Of a DNA stretch of 64,000 nt, positions 36,268-44,003 are shown in pieces. The notes under the pieces are model-generated. The model did no database searches, was not told the DNA's origin, and was given only the letters and a program-made list of their open reading frames with translations. Source of the stretch: Actinomycetes bacterium (GTDB lineage: Bacteria; Actinomycetota; Acidimicrobiia; Acidimicrobiales; Microtrichaceae); NCBI GenBank assembly GCA_024222295.1, contig JAAEPF010000021.1, positions 32,672 to 96,671 on the forward strand, given 5' to 3'. Numbering within the stretch: the stretch's first letter is position 1; each line of letters opens with the position of its first letter. The position numbers and the translations under genes are program-made.

Positions 36268-37119
36268 ATGGAGGAAATCGCCGGAACGATCCTCGGGCGC
36301 TGGTACGTCACGCTCTTCGGCATCACGTTCCTGGTCACCTCAGTTCGCCACATGGGGTGGAGGCGAACGCTCGGCTACGGGGTCGTGGCCACGTTGGTCG
36401 GCATCATCGCGGAGAACGGATCGGTGCACTGGGGGATCCCCTACACGCGCTACTCGTTCAGTGAGGCGTTGCGTGGTGAGGAGGTCTGGGCGTTCGACGT
36501 ACCGCTGATGGTGTCGCTGTCGTATGCGTTCATGGGCTACTTCGCGTTCTGCACCGCCCGGCTGGTGGCGTCGGGGCCATGGAGGACCCGGGGTGACGCA
36601 CCGGTGCTCGAGTACGCAGTTGCGGTCATGCTTTCGACCTGGTCGCTGTGGGTGGTGGACCCGGTCTCGCGTCTCGGCCAGCACTTCTTCCTCGGCGACC
36701 TGTTCGCATATGACGGGCCGGGCTTCTGGTTCGGCCTCCCCGTTGCCAGCCAGGTCGGTTTCACGCTCACCTCCATGGTGCTGGTGGGGATCCTCACCCT
36801 GGTCATGCGCGATGAGCGCTCCGAAATGGTGGCGACCATCCCCACCCACCCCCGGTGGCCGGCGGTGGGTGGCTACCTCGGCCAGGTGGTGTTCATGGCG
36901 GTGACTGCTTTGGTGGTGGCACGCCGCACCGGCGATCCGGAGGTGCGCGAGATGGCCGACGCACTGGCCGGCTCTGCGCTGATCATCTACCTGCCGATCC
37001 TGCTCGTGGTGGCGCTGCACTGGCGGCAGATGGCCGTGGACCGCGCCGGGCGTGGCGGTGCCGACGCCGAGGTGTCGGAGGTGCAACGGGCTGCAGGCGT
37101 CGACACCGGCGGGCGGTAG
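36268..37119 (+). CDS. CruF-like carotenoid biosynthesis membrane protein (DUF422)
   Basis: A 283-residue protein with about seven hydrophobic helices. It resembles the DUF422/carotenoid biosynthesis family, whose characterised members include the C50 carotenoid hydratase CruF. Supporting motifs are AENGSVHWGIPYTRYSF, WAFDVPLMVSLSYAFMGYFAF and WSLWVVDPVSRLGQHFF with GPGFWFGLPVASQVGF. These match the E-G-x-Y and DP...FG-P patterns I recall for the family. No other carotenoid gene is present in the window, so the substrate is open. The predicted promoter sits directly upstream and is palindromic, so regulated expression is likely. The C-terminal 40 residues are polar. Confidence 0.6.
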   Translation: MEEIAGTILGRWYVTLFGITFLVTSVRHMGWRRTLGYGVVATLVGIIAENGSVHWGIPYTRYSFSEALRGEEVWAFDVPLMVSLSYAFMGYFAFCTARLVASGPWRTRGDAPVLEYAVAVMLSTWSLWVVDPVSRLGQHFFLGDLFAYDGPGFWFGLPVASQVGFTLTSMVLVGILTLVMRDERSEMVATIPTHPRWPAVGGYLGQVVFMAVTALVVARRTGDPEVREMADALAGSALIIYLPILLVVALHWRQMAVDRAGRGGADAEVSEVQRAAGVDTGGR

Positions 37120-37170
37120 CATTTCTGACGGCTGGAACACGCGGTGACCTGCCAGAGTCCGAGGAGCCCC

Positions 37171-37671
37171 ATGAGTGCCGAAGCCAACCGTCCCAAGCTC
37201 GCAGCGAAGGTGCTGACGGTCTCCGACGGCGTCGCTGCCGGCACACGCAAGGACAAGGGCGGCCATGCCGTGGCCGAGTACTTGCAGGCGGCCGGCTTCG
37301 AGGTGGTGGAGCACCGGGTGTCCTCGGACGGAATCGACGAGGTCGCGAACACGCTCACGTACCTTGCCTACGGATTCAACGGCGTGATCGTCACGACCGG
37401 CGGCACAGGCTTCGGGCCGCGCGACCTCACCCCTGAGGCCACCAAGCGGATCCTTGACCGATCGGCCCCCGGAATCGCCGAGGCTATGCGGGCCGTCAAC
37501 CCGCTCGGCCGCCTGTCGAGGAACATCGCGGGTACGCGGGGCAGGGCGCTCATCCTCAACACTCCGGGCTCGCCGAAGGGAGCGGTGGAGATGCTCGACT
37601 CCATCGTGGACATACTCGCCCATGTGGTGGAACTGATGGCCGGCGAGCCGAGCGAGCACCCCACCAGCTGA
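37171..37671 (+). CDS. mog: MogA/MoaB-family molybdopterin adenylyltransferase-like protein
   Basis: A 166-residue MogA/MoaB-type protein; the family adenylylates molybdopterin before molybdate insertion. It has KVLTVSDGVAAGTRKDKGG, the TTGGTGFGPRDLTPEAT loop and LILNTPGSPKGAVEML, all characteristic. The ATG at 37171 follows GAGGAG with short spacing. A TAGCAT box at 37117-37122 inside the end of the preceding gene could start a transcript with a 40-base leader. No other molybdenum cofactor gene is nearby, so it is a lone member here, as in some actinobacteria. Confidence 0.85.
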   Translation: MSAEANRPKLAAKVLTVSDGVAAGTRKDKGGHAVAEYLQAAGFEVVEHRVSSDGIDEVANTLTYLAYGFNGVIVTTGGTGFGPRDLTPEATKRILDRSAPGIAEAMRAVNPLGRLSRNIAGTRGRALILNTPGSPKGAVEMLDSIVDILAHVVELMAGEPSEHPTS

Positions 37672-37684
37672 GCCGTCACGGCGC

Positions 37685-37720
37685 CGGTCGAATTCACGAC
37701 GGGCGATAGGAATTCGACCG
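37685..37720. repeat. 11-bp perfect inverted repeat upstream of ribD
   Basis: CGGTCGAATTC (37685-37695) and GAATTCGACCG (37710-37720) pair perfectly around a 14-base loop, in the 80-base gap between mog and ribD. It lies 18 bases before the ribD -10 box. No U-run follows. It could be a two-way terminator for mog or an operator for the rib genes. No FMN riboswitch features are present. Confidence 0.7.
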
Positions 37721-37737
37721 CAGGGCTGCGGCCGGAG

Positions 37738-37743
37738 TACCCT
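37738..37743 (+). promoter_or_regulatory. -10 box for ribD
   Basis: TACCCT lies 8 bases before the ribD ATG, consistent with a leaderless or nearly leaderless transcript. The distal arm of the inverted repeat lies 18-27 bases upstream of it, where a -35 would be. Confidence 0.4.
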
Positions 37744-37751
37744 CGGGGTCG

Positions 37752-38804
37752 ATGCAAGCAGCCGCAGCCACCACGGGTACCGATCGCGAGTGCATGGCCC
37801 GCGCCCTGGCCGCCGCCGCCGAGGTGCGCTGCATCACATCGCCCAATCCGTGGGTCGGCGCTGTCGTGCGCACGACAGCGGGGGTGCTTCACACCGGCGC
37901 GACCGCCGAACCCGGGGGCCCGCATGCGGAGGTCACGGCCTTGGCGGCAGCGGGCGACTCGGCCGCAGGCTCGACGCTCTACGTGACACTCGAGCCCTGC
38001 AGCCACCATGGGCGCACACCGCCATGCGTGGACGCCATCGTCGAAGCTGGAGTCGAGCGCGTCGTCGTCGCCATTGAGGACCCGGACCCCTCGGTCAGCG
38101 GAGCAGGGCTGGCGGCGCTGCGCGAGGCCGGGATCGAGGTCGCCGTCGGAGTGCAGAGCGAACAGGCGGCCAACCAGCTGGCGGCCTACGTGACCCACCG
38201 CCGTACCGGGCGCCCGCACGTGGTGCTGAAGCTGGCGGCCAGCCTCGACGGCGGTACTGCAGCACCCAACGGCACCAGCCAGTGGATCACGTCGCCCGAA
38301 GCACGCGCCGATGGCCACCGCCTGCGCGCGGAGTCCGACGCGATCCTCGTAGGGGCCGGCACGATTCGCCGCGACGACCCTTCGCTGACAGTTCGTGACT
38401 ACCACCCTCCCTGCACGCCTCGGGCGGGATCCGTAGACCCGCGTCGCGTGGTGCTGGGCACGGTGCCCGACGGCGCACGGGTGCATCCGTGCACCGAGTT
38501 CGAGGGCGACGTGGGCGAAGTGCTGGACACCCTCGGCTCAGAAGGAGTGCTGCAGCTGCTGGTGGAGGGCGGCGCCAACGTCGCAGGCGAGTTCCACCGG
38601 GCCGGCCTGGTTGACCGCTACGTGCTGTACCAGGCGCCGGCGCTGTTCGGTGGCGACGACGCCCAGGGGCTCTTCGCCGGCCACGGTGCGTTCGACATCG
38701 GCGAGGTCTGGCGCGGCCGGATCGTCTCCACCCAGAGGATCGGACCCGACCTGCGAATCGACTTCGAGACAGCCGCCACTCGCGGCAAGGGGGAAACGGG
38801 CTGA
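37752..38804 (+). CDS. ribD: bifunctional riboflavin deaminase/reductase RibD
   Basis: RibD (350 residues) performs the deaminase and reductase steps of riboflavin synthesis. The N-terminal cytidine-deaminase-like domain has NPWVGAVV, the zinc ligands in PHAE and LEPCSHHGRTPPC. The C-terminal reductase has KLAASLDGGTA, SQWITSPEARADGHRLRAES, VGAGTIRRDDPSLT and the late LVEGGANVAG. It is the first of four coupled rib genes; its stop overlaps ribE as TGATG. Confidence 0.96.
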   Translation: MQAAAATTGTDRECMARALAAAAEVRCITSPNPWVGAVVRTTAGVLHTGATAEPGGPHAEVTALAAAGDSAAGSTLYVTLEPCSHHGRTPPCVDAIVEAGVERVVVAIEDPDPSVSGAGLAALREAGIEVAVGVQSEQAANQLAAYVTHRRTGRPHVVLKLAASLDGGTAAPNGTSQWITSPEARADGHRLRAESDAILVGAGTIRRDDPSLTVRDYHPPCTPRAGSVDPRRVVLGTVPDGARVHPCTEFEGDVGEVLDTLGSEGVLQLLVEGGANVAGEFHRAGLVDRYVLYQAPALFGGDDAQGLFAGHGAFDIGEVWRGRIVSTQRIGPDLRIDFETAATRGKGETG

Positions 38805-39433
38805 TGTTCACAGGGATCGTCGAAGAGCTCGGCCATGTCGTCTCCCTCGATGGACCCCGGCTGCGCATCGGGGCAGACCGGGTGCTCGCAGACGTGGAGA
38901 TGGGTGCTTCGATCGCAGTCAACGGATGCTGTCTCACCGTGGTCGGCTGGGACTCCGGGGCCGAAGCGGCTGACGCCGCCGGCCACGGCGGCTGGTGGGA
39001 CGCCGACTTGAGCGACGAGACCTTCTCGCGCACCTCGCTGGGTGACCTCGGCGCCGGCGATCCGGTCAACCTCGAGCGGCCGGTGCGGCTGGCGGACCGG
39101 CTCGGCGGACACCTGGTGCAGGGGCATGTCGATGCCGTCGGAGAGGTGGTCGACCCCGTGCCCGAGCTGCGGGTGCGGATGCCCCGCGTGCTGACCCGCT
39201 ACGTGGTCGAGAAGGGATCGATCACGGTTGACGGCGTGAGCCTCACCGTTGTCGATGCACTCGATGACGGCTTCACGGTCGCCATCATTCCGCACACCTC
39301 GGACGTCACCACGCTGGGAGCCCGCAGCAGGGGAGACCGCGTCAACCTCGAGTGCGACGTGATGGCCAAGTACGCAGAGAAGTTGCTCGAGGGACAGATC
39401 CGGGCACAATTGAACGAGAACCCAGGAGGCTGA
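38804..39433 (+). CDS. ribE: riboflavin synthase alpha chain
   Basis: Riboflavin synthase (209 residues) dismutates two lumazines to riboflavin. The two repeated barrels are visible: MFTGIVEELGHVV with VNGCCLTVV in the first, and GHLVQGHVDAVGEV with SITVDGVSLTVVD in the second. The IIPHTSDVTTLG and VNLECDVMAKYAEKLL tail matches. A Gly/Ala stretch in the first barrel (SGAEAADAAGHGGWWDAD) is slightly longer than usual. ribBA starts one base after its stop. Confidence 0.96.
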   Translation: MFTGIVEELGHVVSLDGPRLRIGADRVLADVEMGASIAVNGCCLTVVGWDSGAEAADAAGHGGWWDADLSDETFSRTSLGDLGAGDPVNLERPVRLADRLGGHLVQGHVDAVGEVVDPVPELRVRMPRVLTRYVVEKGSITVDGVSLTVVDALDDGFTVAIIPHTSDVTTLGARSRGDRVNLECDVMAKYAEKLLEGQIRAQLNENPGG

Positions 39434-39434
39434 G

Positions 39435-40685
39435 ATGTCACGCGAACCCCTGTCCGACCAGGGCGGGACGGGCTCGATATTCGCCCCGATCGAAGACGCC
39501 GTAGAAGCGATCGGCCGCGGCGAGATCGTGGTCGTCGTCGACGACGAGGACCGTGAGAACGAGGGTGACCTGATCATGGCTGCCGAGTCGGCCACACCGG
39601 AGAAGATCGCGTTCTTCGTGCGTCACACATCCGGCGTGATCTGTGCCCCGCTGACCGGTGACCGGCTCGACGAGCTCGAGATACCACTCATGGTGCGCGA
39701 GAACACCGAGAGCCACCGCACGGCATTCACCTACACGGTCGACTACGTGCACGACACCACCACGGGCATCTCCGCATCCGACCGCGCGGCCACGCTGACG
39801 GCGCTGACCGATCCAGCGACGAAGCCGCTCGACCTCGCGCGGCCCGGCCACATCTTCCCCTTGCGGTACTCCGATGGCGGCGTGCTGAAGCGCGCCGGCC
39901 ACACCGAGGCCGCGGTCGACCTGGCCCGCCTGGCGGGGCTCTACCCGGCCGGTGTGTTGTGCGAGATCGTCAACGACGACGGAACCATGGCCCGTGTGCC
40001 CGACCTGGTCGAGTTCTGCAAGGAACACGACCTGCTGTTGATCAGCATCGCCCAGCTCATCAAGTACAGGCGCCAGAACGAGAAGCTCATCCGGCGCATC
40101 GCCGAGGCCCGCATGCCCACCCCATGGGGTGACTTCACCTGCTTCGTGTACGAGTCGGTGCTCGACGGCGAACAGCACGTGGCGTTCGTGAAAGGCGCGG
40201 TGCAGGGAGAGGACGACGTGCTGGTGCGCGTGCACTCCGAGTGCCTCACCGGCGACATCTTCCACTCGCTTCGCTGCGACTGCGGGATCCAGTTGCATGC
40301 CGCGATGGAGAAGATCGCCGACCGTGGCCTCGGGGCGCTGGTCTACCTGCGCGGCCACGAGGGGCGCGGCATCGGCATCGGCCACAAGATCCGCGCCTAC
40401 AGCCTCCAGGAGGAGGGCCATGACACCGTGGACGCCAATGTGGAGCTGGGCCTCCCGGTCGACTCGCGTGAGTACGGCATCGGGGCGCAGATCCTCAATG
40501 ACCTCGGCATCACCACGATGAAGCTGATGACCAACAACCCGCACAAGTACGGCGGGCTGGAAGGGTTCGGTCTCGAGATCACGGGCCGCGAGGGGCTGGA
40601 GACGGTACCCAACCCGGAGAACATCGAGTACCTGCGCACCAAGCGCGAGCGCATGGGTCACATGATCGAGGGGCTGGACGACTGA
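39435..40685 (+). CDS. ribBA: bifunctional DHBP synthase / GTP cyclohydrolase II
   Basis: RibBA (416 residues) joins two entry enzymes of riboflavin synthesis. The N-terminal DHBP synthase has VVDDEDRENEGDLIMAAE, TPEKIAFFVRHTSG and GVLKRAGHTEAAVDLARLA with the catalytic residues. The C-terminal GTP cyclohydrolase II has the zinc motif SECLTGDIFHSLRCDCG, YLRGHEGRGIGIGHKI and KLMTNNPHKYGGL. Both active sites are complete, unlike some RibBA proteins with one degenerate half. The ATG at 39435 has GGAGG upstream. Confidence 0.97.
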   Translation: MSREPLSDQGGTGSIFAPIEDAVEAIGRGEIVVVVDDEDRENEGDLIMAAESATPEKIAFFVRHTSGVICAPLTGDRLDELEIPLMVRENTESHRTAFTYTVDYVHDTTTGISASDRAATLTALTDPATKPLDLARPGHIFPLRYSDGGVLKRAGHTEAAVDLARLAGLYPAGVLCEIVNDDGTMARVPDLVEFCKEHDLLLISIAQLIKYRRQNEKLIRRIAEARMPTPWGDFTCFVYESVLDGEQHVAFVKGAVQGEDDVLVRVHSECLTGDIFHSLRCDCGIQLHAAMEKIADRGLGALVYLRGHEGRGIGIGHKIRAYSLQEEGHDTVDANVELGLPVDSREYGIGAQILNDLGITTMKLMTNNPHKYGGLEGFGLEITGREGLETVPNPENIEYLRTKRERMGHMIEGLDD

Positions 40686-41173
40686 TGGCCGACAACGTGC
40701 GAGCATCCGGGGCCCCCGCAGTCGAGCTGGATGGCAGCGGAGTGCGCCTCGCGATCGTGTGCGGCCGCTTCAATGACCACGTCACCATGCGGCTGCTCGA
40801 GGGGGCGCGGCGGGGTGCCGCCGAGCTGGGTGTGCCCAGTGAGTCGGTCACCGAGGAGTGGGTCCCCGGTGCCTTCGAGATCCCGTTTGCCGCCAAGGCC
40901 ATCGCGGAATCCGGTCGGGTCGACGCCGTGGTCTGCCTCGGTGCGGTGATCCGCGGGGAGACCAGCCACTACGACTTCGTGGCGGGGGAGTGCGCACGCG
41001 GGATCCAGGACGTGCAGCTCGCAGTCGGCTTGCCCGTTGTGTTCGGTGTGCTCACGACCGAGGACCTCGCCCAGGCCGAGGCCCGATCGGCCGGCCCGGG
41101 CGAGCACAACGTGGGCGAGGAGTGCGCCCAGACCGCCGTCGAGATGGTCGCGCTCCAGGGCCGCTGGGCCTGA
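40685..41173 (+). CDS. ribH: 6,7-dimethyl-8-ribityllumazine synthase
   Basis: Lumazine synthase (162 residues) forms icosahedral or pentameric shells. Motifs are IVCGRFNDHVTMRLLEGA, the substrate loop VPGAFEIPFAAKAIA, VVCLGAVIRGETSHYDFV with the catalytic His, and PVVFGVLTTEDLAQAEARS. It overlaps ribBA as TGATG and ends the operon. It converges with the SpoU methyltransferase, with a gap of only 14 bases. Confidence 0.97.
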   Translation: MADNVRASGAPAVELDGSGVRLAIVCGRFNDHVTMRLLEGARRGAAELGVPSESVTEEWVPGAFEIPFAAKAIAESGRVDAVVCLGAVIRGETSHYDFVAGECARGIQDVQLAVGLPVVFGVLTTEDLAQAEARSAGPGEHNVGEECAQTAVEMVALQGRWA

Positions 41174-41187
41174 GCGGGCCCTCCGGG

Positions 41188-42021
41188 TCAGCCCCAGCCG
41201 TCCGCCGCGGCGGCGAACGCGCAGACCACCCCAAGCGCGGTTGCCGCGTTGAGCGAGTCGACCCCCGGCTGCATCGGGATCCGCACACGGTGGCTGGCGC
41301 TACTGATGGCCTCGTCGGTGAGTCCTGGTCCCTCCGCGCCGACGGCGAGGGCCACAGGTGGGGCCAGCAGGCCGGTGTCTGCGGCCTCGTCCACCGGCGT
41401 CGAGTCTTCGGCCGGGGTGAGCGCGACCGTGGTGAACCCGGCTCGCCGGGCCTCATCGAGCAGTGGTTCACCCGGCTGCAGCCTGGCGAAGGGGATCACG
41501 GTCGACCAGCCCAGTGACACCCTCACGCATCGCCGGTAGAGCGGGTCGGCACACGCGTCGTCGACCAGCACGGCGTCGAACCCGAGCGCTGCCGCCACAC
41601 GGAACGCGGCGCCCACGTTCTCGAGGTCGGTCAGCGCTTCGAGCACGACCAGCCTCCGCGCCCGCGCCAGCAGCTCGGCGGGGTCCGTCGGCTCGGGTCG
41701 CACGGCGCTGGCGAGCACGCCCCGGTGAACATCGAACCCGGACACTTCCTCTATCAACGGCCGCGGTGATACGAGCAGGTCGACGGCCTGTGGCAGAGAC
41801 TCGCACATGGCGAGGACCCGGTCTGCCTTCGCCGGCGAAACGAGCACCGAGCGGATCTGCAGTGGCCCCTGAAGGGCGCGATGCAGCGCAAGCGTCCCCT
41901 CGATCACCACGTGGCCGAGCTCGTCCTCCCGCACCCGTCGGCCCGTCATCGCCCGCAGGTCACGGAAGTCGTCGAGGCGCGGGTCGGAGGCGTCGTCGAC
42001 CTCGATTCGGCGCGGGCCCAT
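41188..42021 (-). CDS. SpoU/TrmH-family RNA 2'-O-methyltransferase
   Basis: A 277-residue SPOUT methyltransferase. An N-terminal substrate-binding domain (HVVIEGTLALHRAL, GFDVHRGVLASAV) is followed by the knotted SpoU domain with the three motifs LENVGAAFRVAAALGFDAV, LAVGAEGPGLTDEA and IPMQPGVDSLNAATALGV. These predict 2'-O-ribose methylation of tRNA or rRNA; the target is not identifiable. The ATG at 42021 was preferred to a GTG two codons upstream. The TACTGT box before it on the minus strand fits either only roughly. It diverges from hisG with a 72-base gap and is convergent to ribH. Confidence 0.88.
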   Translation of the reverse strand: MGPRRIEVDDASDPRLDDFRDLRAMTGRRVREDELGHVVIEGTLALHRALQGPLQIRSVLVSPAKADRVLAMCESLPQAVDLLVSPRPLIEEVSGFDVHRGVLASAVRPEPTDPAELLARARRLVVLEALTDLENVGAAFRVAAALGFDAVLVDDACADPLYRRCVRVSLGWSTVIPFARLQPGEPLLDEARRAGFTTVALTPAEDSTPVDEAADTGLLAPPVALAVGAEGPGLTDEAISSASHRVRIPMQPGVDSLNAATALGVVCAFAAAADGWG

Positions 42022-42079
42022 CTGCACGCCGACAGTATGGGGGCACGAAACGGGCTTAGGCCCAAAGGGCGTCCTCCAT

Positions 42080-42085
42080 TACCCT
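42080..42085 (+). promoter_or_regulatory. -10 box for hisG
   Basis: TACCCT lies 8 bases before the GTG at 42094, supporting that GTG as a near-leaderless start. No clear -35. Confidence 0.4.
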
Positions 42086-42093
42086 CGTCGGTC

Positions 42094-42969
42094 GTGCTGA
42101 AGCTCGTACTCCCCAAGGGCTCGCTCGAGCGGGCCACCATGGACCTGTTCGACGCGGCAGACCTCCCGGTCAACCGGGCCTCGAGCGTCGCCTACTCGGC
42201 GACGATCGACGATCCGCGCATCGACAGCGTGCGGATCCTGCGGCCCCAGGAGATCCCCACCTACGTGGCCGACGGCCTCTTCGACCTCGGAATAACCGGC
42301 CGCGACTGGGTCGAGGAAACCGGGTCGGACGTGGTGAGCCTCGGCGAGCTCAAGTACTCCAAGGCCACCTCGCGGCCGATCCGCGTGGTGCTGGCCGTTC
42401 CCCGGGACGCGCCCTGGCAGGCCACCGAGGACCTTCCGCCCGGTGTGCGCGTGTCCACCGAGTACATGGAGCTCACGAAGCGCTACTTCGAGTCCCGCGG
42501 CGTGGATGCCGACCTGCGGCTGTCCTACGGGGCAACCGAGGCGAAGGTGCCGGACATCGTCGACTGTGTGGTCGACATCACCGAGACCGGCAATGCCCTG
42601 CGCGCCGCTGGCCTGCGGATCCTCGATGAGATCCTGGTCAGCTACACCGAGCTGGTTGCCAACCGCGAGGCCTGGGAGGACCCGGCCCGTCGCCACGCGA
42701 TGGAACAGGTCCTCACCCTGTTGTCAGGTGTTCTCGAGGCCCGGGGCAAGGTGCTGGTGAAGCTCAACGTGACCAAGGGCCAGCTGGACGCGGTGATCGG
42801 CGTGCTGCCCGCCATGAAGACCCCGACGGTCAATGAGCTGTACGGGGGAGAGGGCTACGCGGTCGAGACCGTGGTGCCGAAGAACGAGATCAACATCCTG
42901 ATCCCTGCGCTCAAGGACGCCGGAGCAACCGACCTGATCGAGTTGCCGCTGTCCAAGATCGTCCACTGA
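42094..42969 (+). CDS. hisG: ATP phosphoribosyltransferase, long form
   Basis: HisG (291 residues) performs the first step of histidine synthesis. It is the long form, with a C-terminal ACT-like regulatory domain from about residue 210, so HisZ is not required. It shows KLVLPKGSLERATMDLF, a YVADGLFDLGITGRDWVEE phosphoribosyl site and DCVVDITETGNALRAAGLR (PRPP/phosphate loop). The regulatory tail includes GKVLVKLNVTKGQLDAVIGV and EGYAVETVVPKNEINILIPAL. The start is a GTG with a -10-like box before it. No other his gene is nearby. Confidence 0.95.
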   Translation: MLKLVLPKGSLERATMDLFDAADLPVNRASSVAYSATIDDPRIDSVRILRPQEIPTYVADGLFDLGITGRDWVEETGSDVVSLGELKYSKATSRPIRVVLAVPRDAPWQATEDLPPGVRVSTEYMELTKRYFESRGVDADLRLSYGATEAKVPDIVDCVVDITETGNALRAAGLRILDEILVSYTELVANREAWEDPARRHAMEQVLTLLSGVLEARGKVLVKLNVTKGQLDAVIGVLPAMKTPTVNELYGGEGYAVETVVPKNEINILIPALKDAGATDLIELPLSKIVH

Positions 42970-42979
42970 GGCCATCGCC

Positions 42980-43201
42980 ATGTCGGTCCAGCAGCGGCTC
43001 ACCCGGTTCGGCACGGTGACCGAGTTCGACGAACCCATGGGCCTGGGTGTGGTCACCGACGAAGCCGGAGTCGAGCACCCGTTTCACTGCACCGCGATCG
43101 CGGATGGCAGCCGCGACATCGCCGTGGGCACGCCCGTGAGCTTCCGCCTCGCGCCCGCCCGTGGCGGCCGTCACGAGGCCGTCGACCTGCAACCCCGCTG
43201 A
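42980..43201 (+). CDS. cold-shock-domain-like small protein
   Basis: A 73-residue protein that resembles an OB-fold cold-shock domain. RFGTVTEFDEPMGLGVVTDE corresponds to the usual G-x-V-K-W-F start, and the central HPFHCTAIADGSRDI replaces the FVHFSAI RNA-binding box. PVSFRLAPARGGRHEAVDL aligns with the end of the domain. The aromatic RNP residues differ from true CspA, so single-stranded nucleic acid binding is plausible but unproven. The ATG at 42980 lies 10 bases after hisG, with GAGG upstream, suggesting co-transcription. It is convergent to the DUF1844 gene. Confidence 0.7.
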   Translation: MSVQQRLTRFGTVTEFDEPMGLGVVTDEAGVEHPFHCTAIADGSRDIAVGTPVSFRLAPARGGRHEAVDLQPR

Positions 43202-43241
43202 CCCTGTCCGCGCCGGGCCGGTCGCCCCTCCGCGGGCTGGG

Positions 43242-43715
43242 TCAGCCGGCCTCGTGCGTTTCCTTGACCTGCACGAAGAGCATCTGGAGCTGGCCGAGGG
43301 CCTCGGTGAGGGGCTGCTCGGCGTCACCGAGACGGTCACCGAGGGTTTCGAGGGTGGCCCGGAAAGCCTCGATGACGGTGGCGGCCTCACCGAAGGCCGG
43401 AGGATCGCTCTCGAGGTAGATCGTGGTGAGGTCGAACAGCCGCATGAGGTGGTTGGCAAGCATTTCGGCAGCTGGCGTGTTGGCCACCTCGCGGCGCACC
43501 CGCATCATTTCCTCCAGCTCGGCGGCGAGCTGGCCACGCTCTTCGTCGTCGAGGGAATCGATGTCGACGCCGAGGGCTGCCGCGGCGGCCCGCAGGGTGT
43601 CGGCCGATGGGTCGCCGGAGCTGCCTGCACCCGCTCCGCCGGCTTCCGGGGGCGCGGAGGGGTCCGGCTCCCTTGGTACCTCGTGTTCGCCGTCGGGAGT
43701 CCATAGGGAGCCCAT
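43242..43715 (-). CDS. DUF1844-like protein beside infC
   Basis: A 157-residue protein with a Pro/Ser/Gly-rich N-terminal tail, then helical segments. The first is LGVDIDSLDDEERGQLAAEL. The second is NHLMRLFDLTTIYLESDPP, followed by EQPLTEALGQLQMLFVQV. The last ~70 residues match the pattern of the DUF1844 family, which in actinobacteria commonly lies next to infC. Function is unknown. The ATG at 43715 has AAAGG about 10 bases upstream. It is divergent from infC, with a shared 288-base region. Confidence 0.65.
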   Translation of the reverse strand: MGSLWTPDGEHEVPREPDPSAPPEAGGAGAGSSGDPSADTLRAAAAALGVDIDSLDDEERGQLAAELEEMMRVRREVANTPAAEMLANHLMRLFDLTTIYLESDPPAFGEAATVIEAFRATLETLGDRLGDAEQPLTEALGQLQMLFVQVKETHEAG

Positions 43716-44003
43716 GTGGTGCCGTGCCTTTCGCTGTGAGGGGATGCAGGCTGGTACGGTAGTGCCCTCAACCGAGCAAGCGGGCTCCCGCCCCTCCCGG
43801 CCACGTCCCCACAAGGACACGGTGCGTCCGGGATCCATGGAACTTCCGGCTGCTGCCGGATATCCGGCGGGTGCCTGTGCACCCGCCCGTTTCGTTTTCG
43901 GGCAAGGACGCACGCAAGGTTGGGCGGCAGCGGCCGACCCGGCCGCTGCGGCACGACGAGGCGCCGTTCAGGGAAGGACACCCTTTGTGACTAGGAGACA
44001 GCC
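43716..44003 (+). promoter_or_regulatory. infC operon leader with three hairpins
   Basis: The 288-base gap between the divergent DUF1844 gene and infC is structured. TACGGT (43756-43761) could be a -10. Three hairpins follow: CCGGC/GCCGG near 43846-43859, a terminator-like one at 43866-43900, and GCAGCGGCC/GGCCGCTGC (43927-43949). AGGAG (43993-43997) is the infC ribosome binding site. In Bacillus this operon's leader is attenuated by L20; a similar role here is inference. I see no convincing leader gene. Confidence 0.5.
43866..43900 (+). terminator. intrinsic terminator in the infC leader
   Basis: GGCGGGTGC (43866-43874), CTGT loop and GCACCCGCC (43879-43887) make a perfect 9-bp stem, followed by CGTTTCGTTTTCG. 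This is the clearest intrinsic terminator shape in the window. It lies 104 bases before infC, so it probably acts as an attenuator of the operon rather than ending an upstream gene. Confidence 0.6.

Noticed and set aside
37672..37751. FMN riboswitch expected before ribD
   Set aside because: The 80-base gap is too short and lacks the conserved RFN element sequences; only a simple inverted repeat is present.
43746..43990. Leader peptide gene upstream of infC
   Set aside because: An ATG-initiated frame crosses the leader but has no ribosome binding site, no codon character and runs through the terminator hairpin.
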